A stretch of DNA of 64,000 nt from Gluconobacter kondonii (GCF_002723995.1 NZ_BEWP01000004.1:1-64000); one strand, 5' to 3'; counted from the stretch's first letter, positions 38,403 through 48,084 are shown. Notes: generated from the sequence alone by a model not told the origin. Program-made: numbers and translations.

Positions 38403-39313
38403 CCTTCCCAGACGCCCCCCAAGCTACCGCACACGCCAAAATCAACCTGTTCCTGCACATCACCGGCCGACGCGACGACGGGTACCACCTGCTCGACAGT
38501 CTCGCGGTTTTTGCCGGCGCCGCAGACCGCATCACGCTTGAAGGCCCCGGCGATACGATGTCGCTGACGATCGACGGCCCCTTCGGCCAAGGGCTGGAAG
38601 CGGACGACCAGAACCTCGTGCTGCGCGCGGCCCGTGCCCTTCAGACCAAGGCTGGCACAGCGTTTAATGGCCTGACCGAGTCCTTTCGCCTGAAACTGGA
38701 AAAGAACCTTCCTGTTGCTTCGGGGATCGGTGGCGGTTCCGCCGATGCCGCAGCAACGTTGCGCCTGCTGGCCCGTGAATGGGACGCGGATCAGGCCATA
38801 CTCTTTCCGATCGCCGAGAAACTGGGCGCAGACGTTCCCGTCTGTATCGCGCAGCGGCCGGCTCGGATGCAGGGGATTGGAGAAATCCTCGCCCCAGCCC
38901 CGGTCCTGCCCGATGCGGGCCTCTTGCTCGTCAATCCCGGCGTCGGCGTTTCGACACCGGAAGTCTTCCGGGCCTTTGCCGCAGGCGGCGGCATTACGGA
39001 GCGGCCTGAAGCCTTCCTCCCCACCCGCTGGGACAGCGCAGAAGCCATGGTCGCCGATCTGAACGCCACAACCAACGACCTTCAGGCCCCGGCCCTATCA
39101 CAATGCCCGGTGATCGGCACTGTTCTGGCGTCCATCGGCAGCCTTCCCGAGTGTCTTCTCGCGCGTATGAGCGGTTCAGGTGCCACATGCTTCGGCATTT
39201 TCCCCAATCCCGACAGCGCTAAGAATGCCGCCCAGGTGCTGAACGAACAAAGCGCACGTCTGGGTTGGTGGACATGGGCCGGAGGCTTCCACCACACTGG
39301 CTCTTCAATCTGA
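38399..39313 (+). CDS. ispE: 4-diphosphocytidyl-2-C-methyl-D-erythritol kinase
   Basis: 304 residues, GHMP kinase of the MEP isoprenoid pathway. ATP loop [15 protein letters not shown] (105-119), catalytic Lys14 (AHAKINLFL) and Asp145 (LGADVP). The C-terminal [12 protein letters not shown] is GHMP motif III. The ATG overlaps the TPR stop by four bases. Confidence 0.96.
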   Translation: MTFPDAPQATAHAKINLFLHITGRRDDGYHLLDSLAVFAGAADRITLEGPGDTMSLTIDGPFGQGLEADDQNLVLRAARALQTKAGTAFNGLTESFRLKLEKNLPVASGIGGGSADAAATLRLLAREWDADQAILFPIAEKLGADVPVCIAQRPARMQGIGEILAPAPVLPDAGLLLVNPGVGVSTPEVFRAFAAGGGITERPEAFLPTRWDSAEAMVADLNATTNDLQAPALSQCPVIGTVLASIGSLPECLLARMSGSGATCFGIFPNPDSAKNAAQVLNEQSARLGWWTWAGGFHHTGSSI

Positions 39314-39345
39314 TCACACCACAACCGGGTAGGGAGCCGAACATC

Positions 39346-39741
39346 ATGACAGCCCCACGCATGCAGGTCACACGTTCAGAAGATGGCACAACGGCCGTCC
39401 TGTCCTTTCTCGAAGGCAGCGGCGTTTCAGGTAGCCTTTCTCTCGACGAGACCCAGTTGTCCCAATTGATCACAAGCCTTGGTCTGGCCCATGCGGCCCT
39501 GATTGAAAAACGCCCACCGGCACCGATTGCAGGCGCGCGCTTCACGCCCGTCTACACCACGAACTGGGCTCTTCAGATCGACGCCCTGACCGAAGGATCA
39601 ATGCTGGCGTTCCAGCATCCGGCTTACGGTCCAGTCGGTGTCGTTTTCGGCCCGCAGGACGTCGAACAAATCATTCGCGGCCTGCAAAAACAGCGCACCA
39701 TGATCCGCTCCAACCCTCAGGATGCCACCAAACCAAGCTGA
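39346..39741 (+). CDS. Small protein of unknown function after ispE
   Basis: 131 residues, not recognised. No signal peptide or membrane span. Mixed alpha/beta: an N-terminal strand pair (VTRSEDGTTAVLSFLEG), a helix (ETQLSQLITSLGLAHAALI), a strand-rich middle and a C-terminal helix (PQDVEQIIRGLQKQ). AGGGAGCC upstream of the ATG supports translation. It follows ispE by 32 bases and ends four bases from the convergent che operon. Confidence 0.6.
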   Translation: MTAPRMQVTRSEDGTTAVLSFLEGSGVSGSLSLDETQLSQLITSLGLAHAALIEKRPPAPIAGARFTPVYTTNWALQIDALTEGSMLAFQHPAYGPVGVVFGPQDVEQIIRGLQKQRTMIRSNPQDATKPS

Positions 39742-39745
39742 TCTC

Positions 39746-40081
39746 TCAGAAAAGTTCGACATCTCCTGAACTCACTGACGTATGGGGGTTTTCTGCCAGC
39801 AAGCGCTGGCGGATTTCTCCCATCGTCAAACGATCTACAACACTCCGCTGGACCTGTACCGCCTCCACTCCAGGCTCCCGACTGAGCCCTTCACAGCAGC
39901 TCGCTACCTGATCCAGAACCTGCGCGATCCGGTCGAAATCCTGCAACTCCAGAGGATTTTCTCCCAGTAGAGCCTTCAAACAGACTGCCTCCAGTCTTCT
40001 CAGTTCCTGAAGACTGACAGCAAGCTGCTCTCCAAGCCCCTCGAGAACCTGCGGCAACGGAACCCCAACCACCTCACGCAC
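39746..40081 (-). CDS. Unknown last gene of the chemotaxis operon
   Basis: About 111 residues, mostly helical and acidic, not recognised. The frame also opens at a TTG at 40108; the GTG at 40081 overlaps the cheY stop by eight bases and is preferred, though neither has a clear ribosome-binding site. LPQVLEGLGEQLAVSLQELRRLEAVCLKAL and FDRIAQVLDQVASCCEGL suggest two amphipathic helices, perhaps a small chemotaxis accessory (a CheZ-like or docking role is speculation). Confidence 0.55.
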   Translation of the reverse strand: MREVVGVPLPQVLEGLGEQLAVSLQELRRLEAVCLKALLGENPLELQDFDRIAQVLDQVASCCEGLSREPGVEAVQVQRSVVDRLTMGEIRQRLLAENPHTSVSSGDVELF

Positions 40082-40469
40082 CGCTGATTGGCCCGAATAC
40101 AGCCTCAATGCGGGACTTAAGCGAACTGGCGGTAAAAGGCTTTGCCAGAAAATTATTCACACCTTCTGCAATAGCCTGCTGCACCAGTTCCTTGCTGGCC
40201 TGCCCGGTCAACATGATAAAACCCGTTTTCGCAGTCCGGGCATTGCTTCTGACGGCCTTGAGAAGCTCAAGCCCGTCCATATCAGGCATGTTAAAGTCCG
40301 AAATGATAAGATGAACCGAATTGCTCTTCAGATGCTCCAGAGCCTCAACCCCGTTGCGGACGCCGGCAATCTGCACAAAACCGATCTGGGCAAGCGTATT
40401 GCGCAGGATCGAACGGATAGAGGTCTGGTCGTCCACGAGGAGTACGGACATGGAAGAAGCGGAAATCAT
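40074..40469 (-). CDS. cheY: CheY-type response regulator (second copy)
   Basis: 131-residue single receiver domain. Acidic pocket Asp13/Asp14, phospho-acceptor Asp58 (IISDFNMPDMDG), Thr88 and Lys110 (LAKPF). It lies after cheB in the operon; the other CheY (44848-45207) lies before cheA. One may control the flagellar motor and the other serve as phosphate sink or in adaptation. Overlaps cheB by four bases. Confidence 0.93.
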   Translation of the reverse strand: MISASSMSVLLVDDQTSIRSILRNTLAQIGFVQIAGVRNGVEALEHLKSNSVHLIISDFNMPDMDGLELLKAVRSNARTAKTGFIMLTGQASKELVQQAIAEGVNNFLAKPFTASSLKSRIEAVFGPISGA

Positions 40470-41527
40470 GGATACGTCTCCAGAGAACGGCGTTCACAAA
40501 GATTGAGAATAGCGGGGCCAATGGCGGACAGCGGAAGTTGCGTGTCCACCGCGCCCAGTTCATAAGCAGCACGTGGCATGCCATAAATGACAGAACTTGC
40601 CCGGTCCTGACCGATCGTACAGGCGCCGGCATGACGCATGGCCAGAAGACCCTGCGCGCCATCGCACTCCATTCCGGTCAGGATAACGCCCACAGCGTTT
40701 TTCCCCACTGTGGCGGCAAGAGAATAAAACAGCTCGTCCACGGATGGCCGATGCCCATTAACGGGGGGCGCCGTTACCAGTTGGCAGACATACTCACCAG
40801 TGCGCGCGCCTCCCCTGATACGAAGATGACGCTCTCCACCAGGCGCGACATACACAATACCCGGCTTCAGCACATCACCCTCTTCCGCCAGCCTGACGTC
40901 AGGTTTCACAACCCTGCCCAGACGGCGTGCAAAGCTCTCGGAAAACTGCTTCGGCATATGCTGAACAATGACCGTCGCCGGGCAATCCTTTGGAAAATGC
41001 TCAAGTACATCCGTCAAAGCTTCCACGCCGCCCGTCGATGCACCGATGCCGACGACAGTGCCAGTTTTCGTGGTAGCCATCACTCTGGCTCTCAAACTCC
41101 CCCCTTCCGATACGAGAGGTTTATTTTTTGTTGCAGCGGCCCGAACGATCGCGTCTCCCAGACCGACAAAAGGCTCCTCCCCGCTGCCAAGCACCATTTT
41201 CGAATACCACTCGGCAGCCCCCATCCGGAGCGCCTGCTCTACCAGCCCTTGATGACTGGAGAGACGACCCGACACCATCACCACAGGCATTGGACGCAAC
41301 CGCATGATCTTCTCAAGAAACTGCAATCCATTCATGGATGGCATTTCAAAATCCAGCGTCAGCACATCCGGGTTCAGCCGCACGATCAGATCACGCGCTT
41401 CGAAGGGCGTTCCAGCAGTACCAACGACCTTGATCCGGGGGTCACGCTTCAGCGCCGCCGCAATCAACGCCCGCGTCGTCAAGGAATCATCAACAACAAC
41501 GGTCGTCAAAGGTTTTAAATAGCTCAC
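40466..41527 (-). CDS. cheB: Chemotaxis protein-glutamate methylesterase CheB
   Basis: 353 residues. Receiver domain (about 1-125) with Asp59 in TLDFEMPSMNG, linker, then the methylesterase domain with the catalytic triad visible: Ser164 (IGASTGG), His190 (VQHMP) and Asp289 (GMECDG). Removes methyl groups from chemoreceptor glutamates and deamidates glutamines. Four-base overlaps on both sides. Confidence 0.96.
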   Translation of the reverse strand: MSYLKPLTTVVVDDSLTTRALIAAALKRDPRIKVVGTAGTPFEARDLIVRLNPDVLTLDFEMPSMNGLQFLEKIMRLRPMPVVMVSGRLSSHQGLVEQALRMGAAEWYSKMVLGSGEEPFVGLGDAIVRAAATKNKPLVSEGGSLRARVMATTKTGTVVGIGASTGGVEALTDVLEHFPKDCPATVIVQHMPKQFSESFARRLGRVVKPDVRLAEEGDVLKPGIVYVAPGGERHLRIRGGARTGEYVCQLVTAPPVNGHRPSVDELFYSLAATVGKNAVGVILTGMECDGAQGLLAMRHAGACTIGQDRASSVIYGMPRAAYELGAVDTQLPLSAIGPAILNLCERRSLETYP

Positions 41528-42381
41528 GGAGAATTCTCCCCAGACGAGACCTTGCGATACGCATTATACCCAATGCTTTCCATTCCAAAGCGTTCGGGAT
41601 GAGCAATACGTTCCGAATGTCCTAGGTAAAGCTCGCCACCTGGAAAAATGCGCGCCGAGAGATTGCCCCAAAGCCTGTCCTGAGTTTCCCGGTCAAAATA
41701 AATCGCAACATTCCTGCAGAAAATGGCGTGAAACCGTGATGAAAAAGGCCACGGCTCCACCAAATTGAGGCGACGAAACCGGATCATGTCCCGAATTTTT
41801 TCAGACATGACGACCCGATTTCTTTCGAGCCGACAGAACGATAGCACGCCGGCCTCAAACAAGGCTTCCGCTTCCACGGAATTATAACTACCCAACTTGG
41901 CCTGACCGAGGATGTCAGCATCAATATCTGTTGCCAAAATCTTTGACTTCAGTCCCGAAACAGCGGACAGACACTTCATAACTGTCATAGCGATGGAATA
42001 GGCTTCTTCACCGCTCGAACACGCCGCCGACCAGATCCTGAGTTCCTCGCCACGTTCAACACGTGAGTATAATTTCTGGCGCAATAAATGCTCCAGATAC
42101 GCAAAATGATGCTTTTCCCGATAAAAACTAGTGACATTTGTCGTCAGCGCCGAAACAAGGTGATTTCTTTCATCAACTCCAGCACCGCTTACTAGGAAAT
42201 CACAATACTCATCAAAAGAGCCAAACCCTTCCTGCCGGACACGGCGTGAAATTCTCGAATAAACAAGGCTTTTCTTCTTGTCAGATAAAGAAATTCCAGC
42301 AGACGTTTTGGCAATCCCTGCAATAATCCGAAAATTTTCGTCCGATATCTCCTGTTGATCCTGAAGCTCCATCACTGTCAT
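41524..42381 (-). CDS. cheR: Chemotaxis receptor methyltransferase CheR
   Basis: 285 residues. N-terminal helical CheR-N domain, then SAM methyltransferase with TTNVTSFYREKHHF and IWSAACSSGEEAYSIAM (SAM loop), IFCRNVAIYFD and LYLGHSERI. Methylates chemoreceptors, opposing CheB. The MCP of this operon ends with a GWEEF-type docking pentapeptide. Overlaps cheW and cheB. Confidence 0.96.
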   Translation of the reverse strand: MTVMELQDQQEISDENFRIIAGIAKTSAGISLSDKKKSLVYSRISRRVRQEGFGSFDEYCDFLVSGAGVDERNHLVSALTTNVTSFYREKHHFAYLEHLLRQKLYSRVERGEELRIWSAACSSGEEAYSIAMTVMKCLSAVSGLKSKILATDIDADILGQAKLGSYNSVEAEALFEAGVLSFCRLERNRVVMSEKIRDMIRFRRLNLVEPWPFSSRFHAIFCRNVAIYFDRETQDRLWGNLSARIFPGGELYLGHSERIAHPERFGMESIGYNAYRKVSSGENSP

Positions 42382-42806
42382 TGCAAACTTCCTTCAAACA
42401 GCGAGGACACATTCACAGAAAAAACCAGACGCCCTCCCAAGGACAGAATGCCGTTTGAATAGTATTTGAGATTATCGCTGGAAAGCTCTGGAAGGGGTCG
42501 GAAGTCTTCTTCGTCAATATCCGAGATATCCGTCACATTCGAAACCGAAAAACCAATAATCTTCTTGTCGTCTTTCAGAAAAATAATGGCCTTTTTTTCA
42601 TCGTTATCATCAGAAAGCCCCATCATCTGGGCCATGTTCACAAGCGGGATCACGGAACCGCGGACATTGACCGCTCCCTCCACAAAAGCCGGAGCTGCCG
42701 GAAAAGGCGTCGCTTTCGCCCATTCCTTGATTTCCTTCACGGCAGAAATCTGAACAGAAAATTCCTGGCTCCCCAAGGAAAAGACCAGAGCTTTTTCCAT
42801 GATCAT
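42378..42806 (-). CDS. cheW: Chemotaxis coupling protein CheW
   Basis: 142-residue CheW-like domain: FSLGSQEFSVQISAVKEI, VNVRGSVIPLVNM and DVSDISDIDEEDF-like loop. Bridges the MCP signalling tip and CheA. Overlaps cheA by four bases. Confidence 0.95.
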   Translation of the reverse strand: MIMEKALVFSLGSQEFSVQISAVKEIKEWAKATPFPAAPAFVEGAVNVRGSVIPLVNMAQMMGLSDDNDEKKAIIFLKDDKKIIGFSVSNVTDISDIDEEDFRPLPELSSDNLKYYSNGILSLGGRLVFSVNVSSLFEGSLQ

Positions 42807-44851
42807 ACCCTTTCCTCCAACGAACCTTCCCGTTTTTTCAGAAGCTCACCAAAGAGAAATTCAACGTCCAGAATAAATGCCACGTTCCCATCCCCAAGAA
42901 TGGTCGCCGTCGAAAAACAGGCGATTTTTCTGTAGTTATCTTCAAGATTTTTGACTACGAATCTTGAATGATCAATGATTTTATCAACAATAAATGCAAG
43001 TTTTTCTTCGTTTTCATTTTCTACAACAAAGCATATTTTCTGATTTACTCCATCAGAAGACGTTCCAATAATATCAGAGGCATAAATAACGGATAAATAA
43101 CCGTCTCGATAAGGATATCCGTATTTCCCTTCTCCAACATGAAACGCTTTTTTTGCATCGAATATGATTGTCTCAAGGACATTATTGACCGGAATTACAA
43201 AATCCTGCCCTTCAGCCTTGAAAATAATTCCTTCAATCACTGATAACGTAAACGGCAGTGAAATCGAAAACGTCGTCCCCTTTCCTTTAGCTGAACTAAT
43301 AAAAATCCTCCCGTTGATCTGCTGAAGACTCTGCTTAACCACGTCCATTCCCACGCCGCGCCCCGAAACATCGGTGACTTCCGCGACAGTGGAGAAACCC
43401 GGCTCAAAAATCAGGGAATAAATTTCTTCCAGATCCAGTCTTTGACCTCTTTCAATAATCTTTTTTTCAACCGCTTTTTCGTAAATCCTGTCGGCATCCA
43501 GACCAGCGCCATCATCCTGAATTTCCACAATGATCCGCCCCGATCGCTGAAACGCCCGAAGTCTGAGCAGCCCTTCCGGATCCTTGCCAGCCAGCGATCT
43601 GGCCTGGGGACTTTCGATACCATGATCAATCGCATTACGGAGCATATGCGTCAGAGGGTCGGACAGCTTTTCGAGAATGGAACGATCCACCTCGGTGTCT
43701 TCTCCCTCCAGCACAAGCCGAACCTGCTTTTCCGTAAGCCTTGCCGTCTCTCGGACAACCCGGCCCAGCTTCTGGAAAACGGTTTTGATCGGATAGGCCC
43801 GCATGGTGATGACGTTTTCCTGAAGCTCGTGAATAAGCTGCTCTTGTGCCGTCACGACATTTCCCAGAACAGAATCTCCATGAACCTTGTTACGCCTCAT
43901 CTGTGATTGAATGGCGCCCTGATTGATCACCAGCTCCCCAATCAGATCGACCAGCTTGTCGATCCGCTGTATGTCGACACGGACAGTCGCAGACTCCTTG
44001 CGCTCAGTAGGCTTCTTGATTTGAAGGTCTATTTTTTCTTCGACCGCCACAGGCAGAGACGCGGGACCGTCAGTAACATTGTCAGCTATGAGCGTAACCG
44101 TCGCTTGAAGATCGTCTCCGGACCATTCGAAAATTTCCTCGACGTCACCACGCGACTTCTGCGTTGCCAGCAGGAGATTCCACGTCAGATAACTCCGTTC
44201 AGGTGAAATATCGCCAATCAGTGGAACCGCGTCAGTATTCACCTCAATCTGAAGCGTCCCCAGTTCCTTCAATGCGATCAGAATATTCCGGACATCATCG
44301 CCGCGTTCGTAAAACTCAGTCGTTACTCTCAGGGAAATTGAAAACTGCTGGTCGACCAGTGCCTCGATTTTAATTTGGACTGGCGCAAATGCCATCCCGA
44401 AGATGTCATCCATCTCCACATCCTTGGGGGACGGCTCCGGTTCGGGCGCCCCTGAATGAGGATATCGCTCCAGTTCAGCCACTATATCGGGGCCAACCTC
44501 ACAGGCCGCCCCTTCATTTTTAAAAGCTGCAACGATATCGCACAGAACATCCTTACACTTTAAAAACGTCGCGATGCTCTCAGTTGTGACGGACAAGGCC
44601 CCTGACCGAAACAGGTCAAGCACACTCTCAAAAAGATGGGAGAATTTTACCAGTTCCTCCATCCCAAAGGCCGCTGCTCCGCCTTTGATGGAATGAACGC
44701 ACCGGAAGATCGTGTTGATCTTTTCTTTGTCTTCCGGTTCATCACTCAGCGTCGTCAGTTCTTCTTCAAGCAGAGCGAGCTGTTCGTCGCACTCGTCAAA
44801 GAAAATCTGTCGGATGGCATCCATATCATCCGTAAACTCTGTCGCACTCAT
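42803..44851 (-). CDS. cheA: Chemotaxis sensor kinase CheA
   Basis: 682 residues. Hpt domain with phospho-His53 (CVHSIKGGAA), a middle region (about 140-290) that does not obviously match the usual P2 domain, dimerisation helices (VDIQRIDKLVDLIGELVINQG), ATPase domain with N-box LRNAIDHGIE near 405 and GRGVGMDVVK, then a CheW-like regulatory domain (about 545-675). Codons are markedly A+T-rich compared with neighbours, most in the C-terminal half (a hand count of 43021-43080 gives 21 G/C of 60). Autophosphorylates and feeds the CheYs and CheB. Confidence 0.96.
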   Translation of the reverse strand: MSATEFTDDMDAIRQIFFDECDEQLALLEEELTTLSDEPEDKEKINTIFRCVHSIKGGAAAFGMEELVKFSHLFESVLDLFRSGALSVTTESIATFLKCKDVLCDIVAAFKNEGAACEVGPDIVAELERYPHSGAPEPEPSPKDVEMDDIFGMAFAPVQIKIEALVDQQFSISLRVTTEFYERGDDVRNILIALKELGTLQIEVNTDAVPLIGDISPERSYLTWNLLLATQKSRGDVEEIFEWSGDDLQATVTLIADNVTDGPASLPVAVEEKIDLQIKKPTERKESATVRVDIQRIDKLVDLIGELVINQGAIQSQMRRNKVHGDSVLGNVVTAQEQLIHELQENVITMRAYPIKTVFQKLGRVVRETARLTEKQVRLVLEGEDTEVDRSILEKLSDPLTHMLRNAIDHGIESPQARSLAGKDPEGLLRLRAFQRSGRIIVEIQDDGAGLDADRIYEKAVEKKIIERGQRLDLEEIYSLIFEPGFSTVAEVTDVSGRGVGMDVVKQSLQQINGRIFISSAKGKGTTFSISLPFTLSVIEGIIFKAEGQDFVIPVNNVLETIIFDAKKAFHVGEGKYGYPYRDGYLSVIYASDIIGTSSDGVNQKICFVVENENEEKLAFIVDKIIDHSRFVVKNLEDNYRKIACFSTATILGDGNVAFILDVEFLFGELLKKREGSLEERV

Positions 44852-45207
44852 GCGCTGACCCGCCTGACTGCTGCAAGCAGTTTAGAACCGTCAAACGGTT
44901 TGACGATCCATCCTGTCGCTCCGGCCTCGCGTGCAGCGCGCCGGAGCTCGTCACCGGATTCCGTCGTCAGAAAAATGATCGGAACAAACTTCGTTTCATC
45001 CTGAGTACGCAGGGTCTGGGTCAATTCCAGCCCGTTCATACGCGGCATGTTCAGATCCGTGATGATAACGGCAGGTGAAAATCCCTTGATCTTTTCCAGA
45101 GCATTCACGCCGTCTTCGGCCGTTTCGACGTCGTATCCGCCTCCGCGAAGCTCACGACTGACCAGATCCCGCATGGTTCTGGAATCATCGACAACCAGAA
45201 TATTCAT
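44848..45207 (-). CDS. cheY: CheY-type response regulator (first copy)
   Basis: 119-residue receiver: Asp7/Asp8, phospho-acceptor Asp51 (IITDLNMPRMNG), Thr81/Thr82 and Lys103 (VKPF). Overlaps cheA and the STAS gene by four bases each. Probably the motor-directed CheY because it sits directly before cheA, but this is inference. Confidence 0.93.
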   Translation of the reverse strand: MNILVVDDSRTMRDLVSRELRGGGYDVETAEDGVNALEKIKGFSPAVIITDLNMPRMNGLELTQTLRTQDETKFVPIIFLTTESGDELRRAAREAGATGWIVKPFDGSKLLAAVRRVSA

Positions 45208-45473
45208 GCTGTGCCTTCCCCTTTGAGAAGAAAATCTCCGCCAAGCAGGGCGAGGTTTTCTTTCATTTCATCGGAGACGTTTCTGATTTCAAAAGACGTG
45301 CCCAGCGTCTGCGCAGTCGCAAACGCGGAGACCAGCAATTGAAAGCAGAGTCCCCCAACACGCTGCACACTCTCTCCATCCAAAAGAAAAGCACCCTCCT
45401 GTTTTTTCAGAAGTTCTGAAAACGGAACCGCATATCTGGTATCCAATATTTCAGGAAGAATGAGGGCTTCCAT
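45204..45473 (-). CDS. STAS-domain protein of the chemotaxis operon
   Basis: 89-residue single STAS-type domain: strands LPEILDTRYAVPF and GAFLLDGESVQRVGG, helix LCFQLLVSAFATAQTLG, strand FEIRNVS. No catalytic motif. STAS proteins in che operons are seen in several Alphaproteobacteria and are thought to modulate receptor or kinase arrays. Coupled to the MCP and cheY. Confidence 0.75.
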   Translation of the reverse strand: MEALILPEILDTRYAVPFSELLKKQEGAFLLDGESVQRVGGLCFQLLVSAFATAQTLGTSFEIRNVSDEMKENLALLGGDFLLKGEGTA

Positions 45474-46936
45474 TACCGGAATTCCTCCCAGCCTTCGTCA
45501 GACGTCTGAAAAGGACTTTCTCCCCACTGCGTGGTGGCAGATGGCAGAATGGAGTCTTCTTTTGCCAAGCCAAACGGATCATCACCATAATCCTGCAAGT
45601 GAAACCGCTGGAGGCTTCCTACGAGCTCCTTGGCTTCCGCGCTCAGATTATGACTGGCAGCCGTGGCTTCTTCGACCATGGCCGCATTCTGTTGGGTATT
45701 CTGATCCATCTGACTGACAGCAACGCTGATTTCAGAAAGATCATTCGCCTGACTCCGTGCCGCCGTAGCAATTTCCCCGATCAGAACACTGATCTCACTG
45801 ACATTTTCCACAATGGATTTCATCGCGACACCCGTCTCCTCCACCAGAGAACTGCCGCGACTGACCTGCTGTGTGCTGGAGGTAATCAGCCCTTTGATTT
45901 CCTTGGCCGCATCCGCTGATCGTTGCGCCAACGCACGAACCTCAGCCGCGACGACCGCAAATCCCTTGCCCGCATCCCCCGCTCTGGCAGCCTCGACGCC
46001 AGCATTCAGAGCCAGAAGGTTTGTCTGAAAAGCAATATCGTCGATCAACCCGAGAATCTGTGCGATGTGGATGGATGATTTCTGGATGTCCTGCATGGCA
46101 GCCGTAGCCGCCATCATCACTTCTCCCGACCTTTCTGCACGATCACGCGTCTGACTGGCGACTTCGCTCGCATGAATCGAGGCCGCAGCCGTCTTGCGAA
46201 CGGTTTCCGTTACGTTTCCAACAGAAATTGTCGTTTCTTCAAGACGCGCAACCTGAAGTTCCGTACGACGCGCCAGATCATCTGCCGCTGATGCAATTTC
46301 GGCAGACCCCGATGAAATCGTCGAAATGCTGTCGTTCAGCGAAACCATCACTTTCTGAAGGCTTAACGCCGTTTCGTTAAAGTCCTGTCGCAGCCGGTCG
46401 TAACGGGCAGGCAATGCCTCTTCGAGGCGAAATCCCAGTTCGCCATCACGCAGATTCGCCATGGCGTTTCCAAGAACCTCAATCACCCGCTCATGCTCGG
46501 CAGCCTCCTGCTTGGCTGACTGACGTGCGTCTTCAGCTTCGATCCGAACGGCTGCAAGAGCAGACTGCGCCTGCGATGCCAGAACCTCACTTTTCTCAGA
46601 ATTCGTGCGCGCCTCACCCAGCATGACCTGCAACCGGACCAAACTGCCCTCACTCGCATCTTGAGGCAGAGTTCCTTGTGCGGCCAGTTGCCGGATAGCC
46701 TCAGTCAGGGCATCGCCGCGCGCACCAACCCAAAAGAACGCAACCATTCCTGAGACGGCAAACAGTCCAAGAAGCGCAATTTCAGGAAAAACCAACTGCC
46801 TGACAGAAACAGTGTTCGCCTGCAGTTCCCAAATCAGCCCGCAGATCCCGACGGCCACCGGAATGGCAAATGCCAGAAGCAACCGCCGACGAAGCAGGAA
46901 ACTTCCTTGCATGGGAAAAGAGCGTATGTCGGACAT
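45473..46936 (-). CDS. Methyl-accepting chemotaxis protein with minimal periplasmic part
   Basis: 487 residues from ATG 46936 (GGAGG upstream). Two spans (about 18-37 and 50-70) are separated by only about a dozen residues, so there is no periplasmic sensor domain. A coiled linker (about 75-180) and the signalling domain follow, with the hairpin tip [24 protein letters not shown] near 345. The C-terminus ends GWEEF-R (482-487), matching the CheR/CheB-docking pentapeptide. Probably senses redox, energy or membrane state. First gene of the che operon. Confidence 0.93.
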   Translation of the reverse strand: MSDIRSFPMQGSFLLRRRLLLAFAIPVAVGICGLIWELQANTVSVRQLVFPEIALLGLFAVSGMVAFFWVGARGDALTEAIRQLAAQGTLPQDASEGSLVRLQVMLGEARTNSEKSEVLASQAQSALAAVRIEAEDARQSAKQEAAEHERVIEVLGNAMANLRDGELGFRLEEALPARYDRLRQDFNETALSLQKVMVSLNDSISTISSGSAEIASAADDLARRTELQVARLEETTISVGNVTETVRKTAAASIHASEVASQTRDRAERSGEVMMAATAAMQDIQKSSIHIAQILGLIDDIAFQTNLLALNAGVEAARAGDAGKGFAVVAAEVRALAQRSADAAKEIKGLITSSTQQVSRGSSLVEETGVAMKSIVENVSEISVLIGEIATAARSQANDLSEISVAVSQMDQNTQQNAAMVEEATAASHNLSAEAKELVGSLQRFHLQDYGDDPFGLAKEDSILPSATTQWGESPFQTSDEGWEEFR

Positions 46937-47052
46937 GCGAGGCTGCCTCCAGAAACACAGATCACACCACATCGACCACAAGCAGCCGACCAGATGCTCT
47001 CCTTCCTAGAGAACAGTTGATTGAAACTCCGTTAATGCCTCTTCAGACAATC

Positions 47053-47982
47053 TCATTGAGGGGAAGCAGGAATGTCGACATCGTGCTGCACGAACATCCT
47101 GTTGCCATACCGAGGAATCCAGATCCGGTAATGCTTCAGAACATCCGCACCAAGAAGTGCATCCGTATCGGACAGTCCTTCCCCCACCTTTAGAGAAACA
47201 TCCCGAAAAATGATATCGCCCACCTTAAGGCTGTCAAAATGATGAAGATAATTTTTCACCGGGTCCCGTGTCAGCCCATATCCAACTGAAACAGGGTCTT
47301 TTTCCAGCATGGCACGCGTCACACCCGCCGCCCGGGCCGCATCCAGACTGACGAAGGTTGTTGCGGCTCCTGTATCCAGTGTCGCATCGGTTGGGTGACC
47401 GTTCAGGTTGATTTCCAGAGTGGCCTTATGCCCCTCATTGTAGATGTGACTGATCGGAACGCTATGGACACGCCCCTCCCATCCAGGCGTGGGGGTATCA
47501 CAGTCTTGGGTTTCGACCAGCCGCACCCGGTGTGAAGGCATATCTACGATCGTATCGTAACGCCCGAGGAAATCACGTCCGAACAGCCCCACGACTGGAA
47601 GCCCCGCAACCTTTCCGACAAACTTTCCCGCACCAGCGACCGCGATGTTGGTCGCTTTGGAACTCCCCATGTCCAGCGTGTCGATCATCACAACGCGCCC
47701 ATAGTCCTGGCCTCCGACACCACGAACCACTATCGTTGTTCCTGTCTCGTTCAGACCGAGGGGTTCGACAAAACTCTGTCCAACCGTCGTAGAGAAAGCC
47801 CCCGTATCAACGATAAGAGCGACGGGATGCCCATTGATCGCCGCGCGTACGACAGGGCTACCCCACTCATTCAGAACCAACATATCCCCGCTCGTAATCA
47901 GCTTGCATTGTCGCGGTCCTGTTTCGCAACCAGCCAGAGCGCCCGCCAATAGCAGCAATGCACCCAGTCGTCCCAACGCCAT
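47053..47982 (-). CDS. Lipoprotein with two retropepsin-like domains
   Basis: 309 residues from ATG 47982 (GGAGGG upstream). Lipobox LAGC puts the anchor at Cys19. Two aspartyl-protease motifs occur: IVDTGAFSTTV (Asp59) and TLDTGAATTFV (Asp203). Each is followed by a GLFGRDFLG or ALLGADVLK segment typical of the second half of a retropepsin monomer. A single chain with two DTG halves could form its own pseudodimeric active site. Relatives are bacterial gag-polyprotein-like and RpoE-linked aspartyl proteases. Divergent from the downstream tRNA-Asp. Confidence 0.78.
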   Translation of the reverse strand: MALGRLGALLLLAGALAGCETGPRQCKLITSGDMLVLNEWGSPVVRAAINGHPVALIVDTGAFSTTVGQSFVEPLGLNETGTTIVVRGVGGQDYGRVVMIDTLDMGSSKATNIAVAGAGKFVGKVAGLPVVGLFGRDFLGRYDTIVDMPSHRVRLVETQDCDTPTPGWEGRVHSVPISHIYNEGHKATLEINLNGHPTDATLDTGAATTFVSLDAARAAGVTRAMLEKDPVSVGYGLTRDPVKNYLHHFDSLKVGDIIFRDVSLKVGEGLSDTDALLGADVLKHYRIWIPRYGNRMFVQHDVDIPASPQ

Positions 47983-48084
47983 GAGGCCCTCCCGCCTGTA
48001 TCGTTCCGTTACACAGGACACGTCCCCTCATTGCCCGGCAAGGCAGTTTTTTGATCCAAAAGGCTTTTTTTTGAAAAAACCCTC

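Noticed and set aside
48036-48080. A/T-rich run with GGCTTTTTTTTGAAAAAACC as a terminator
   Set aside because: The stem is nearly all A-U pairs with a mismatch; too weak, and it sits upstream of the lipoprotein start, not downstream of a gene.
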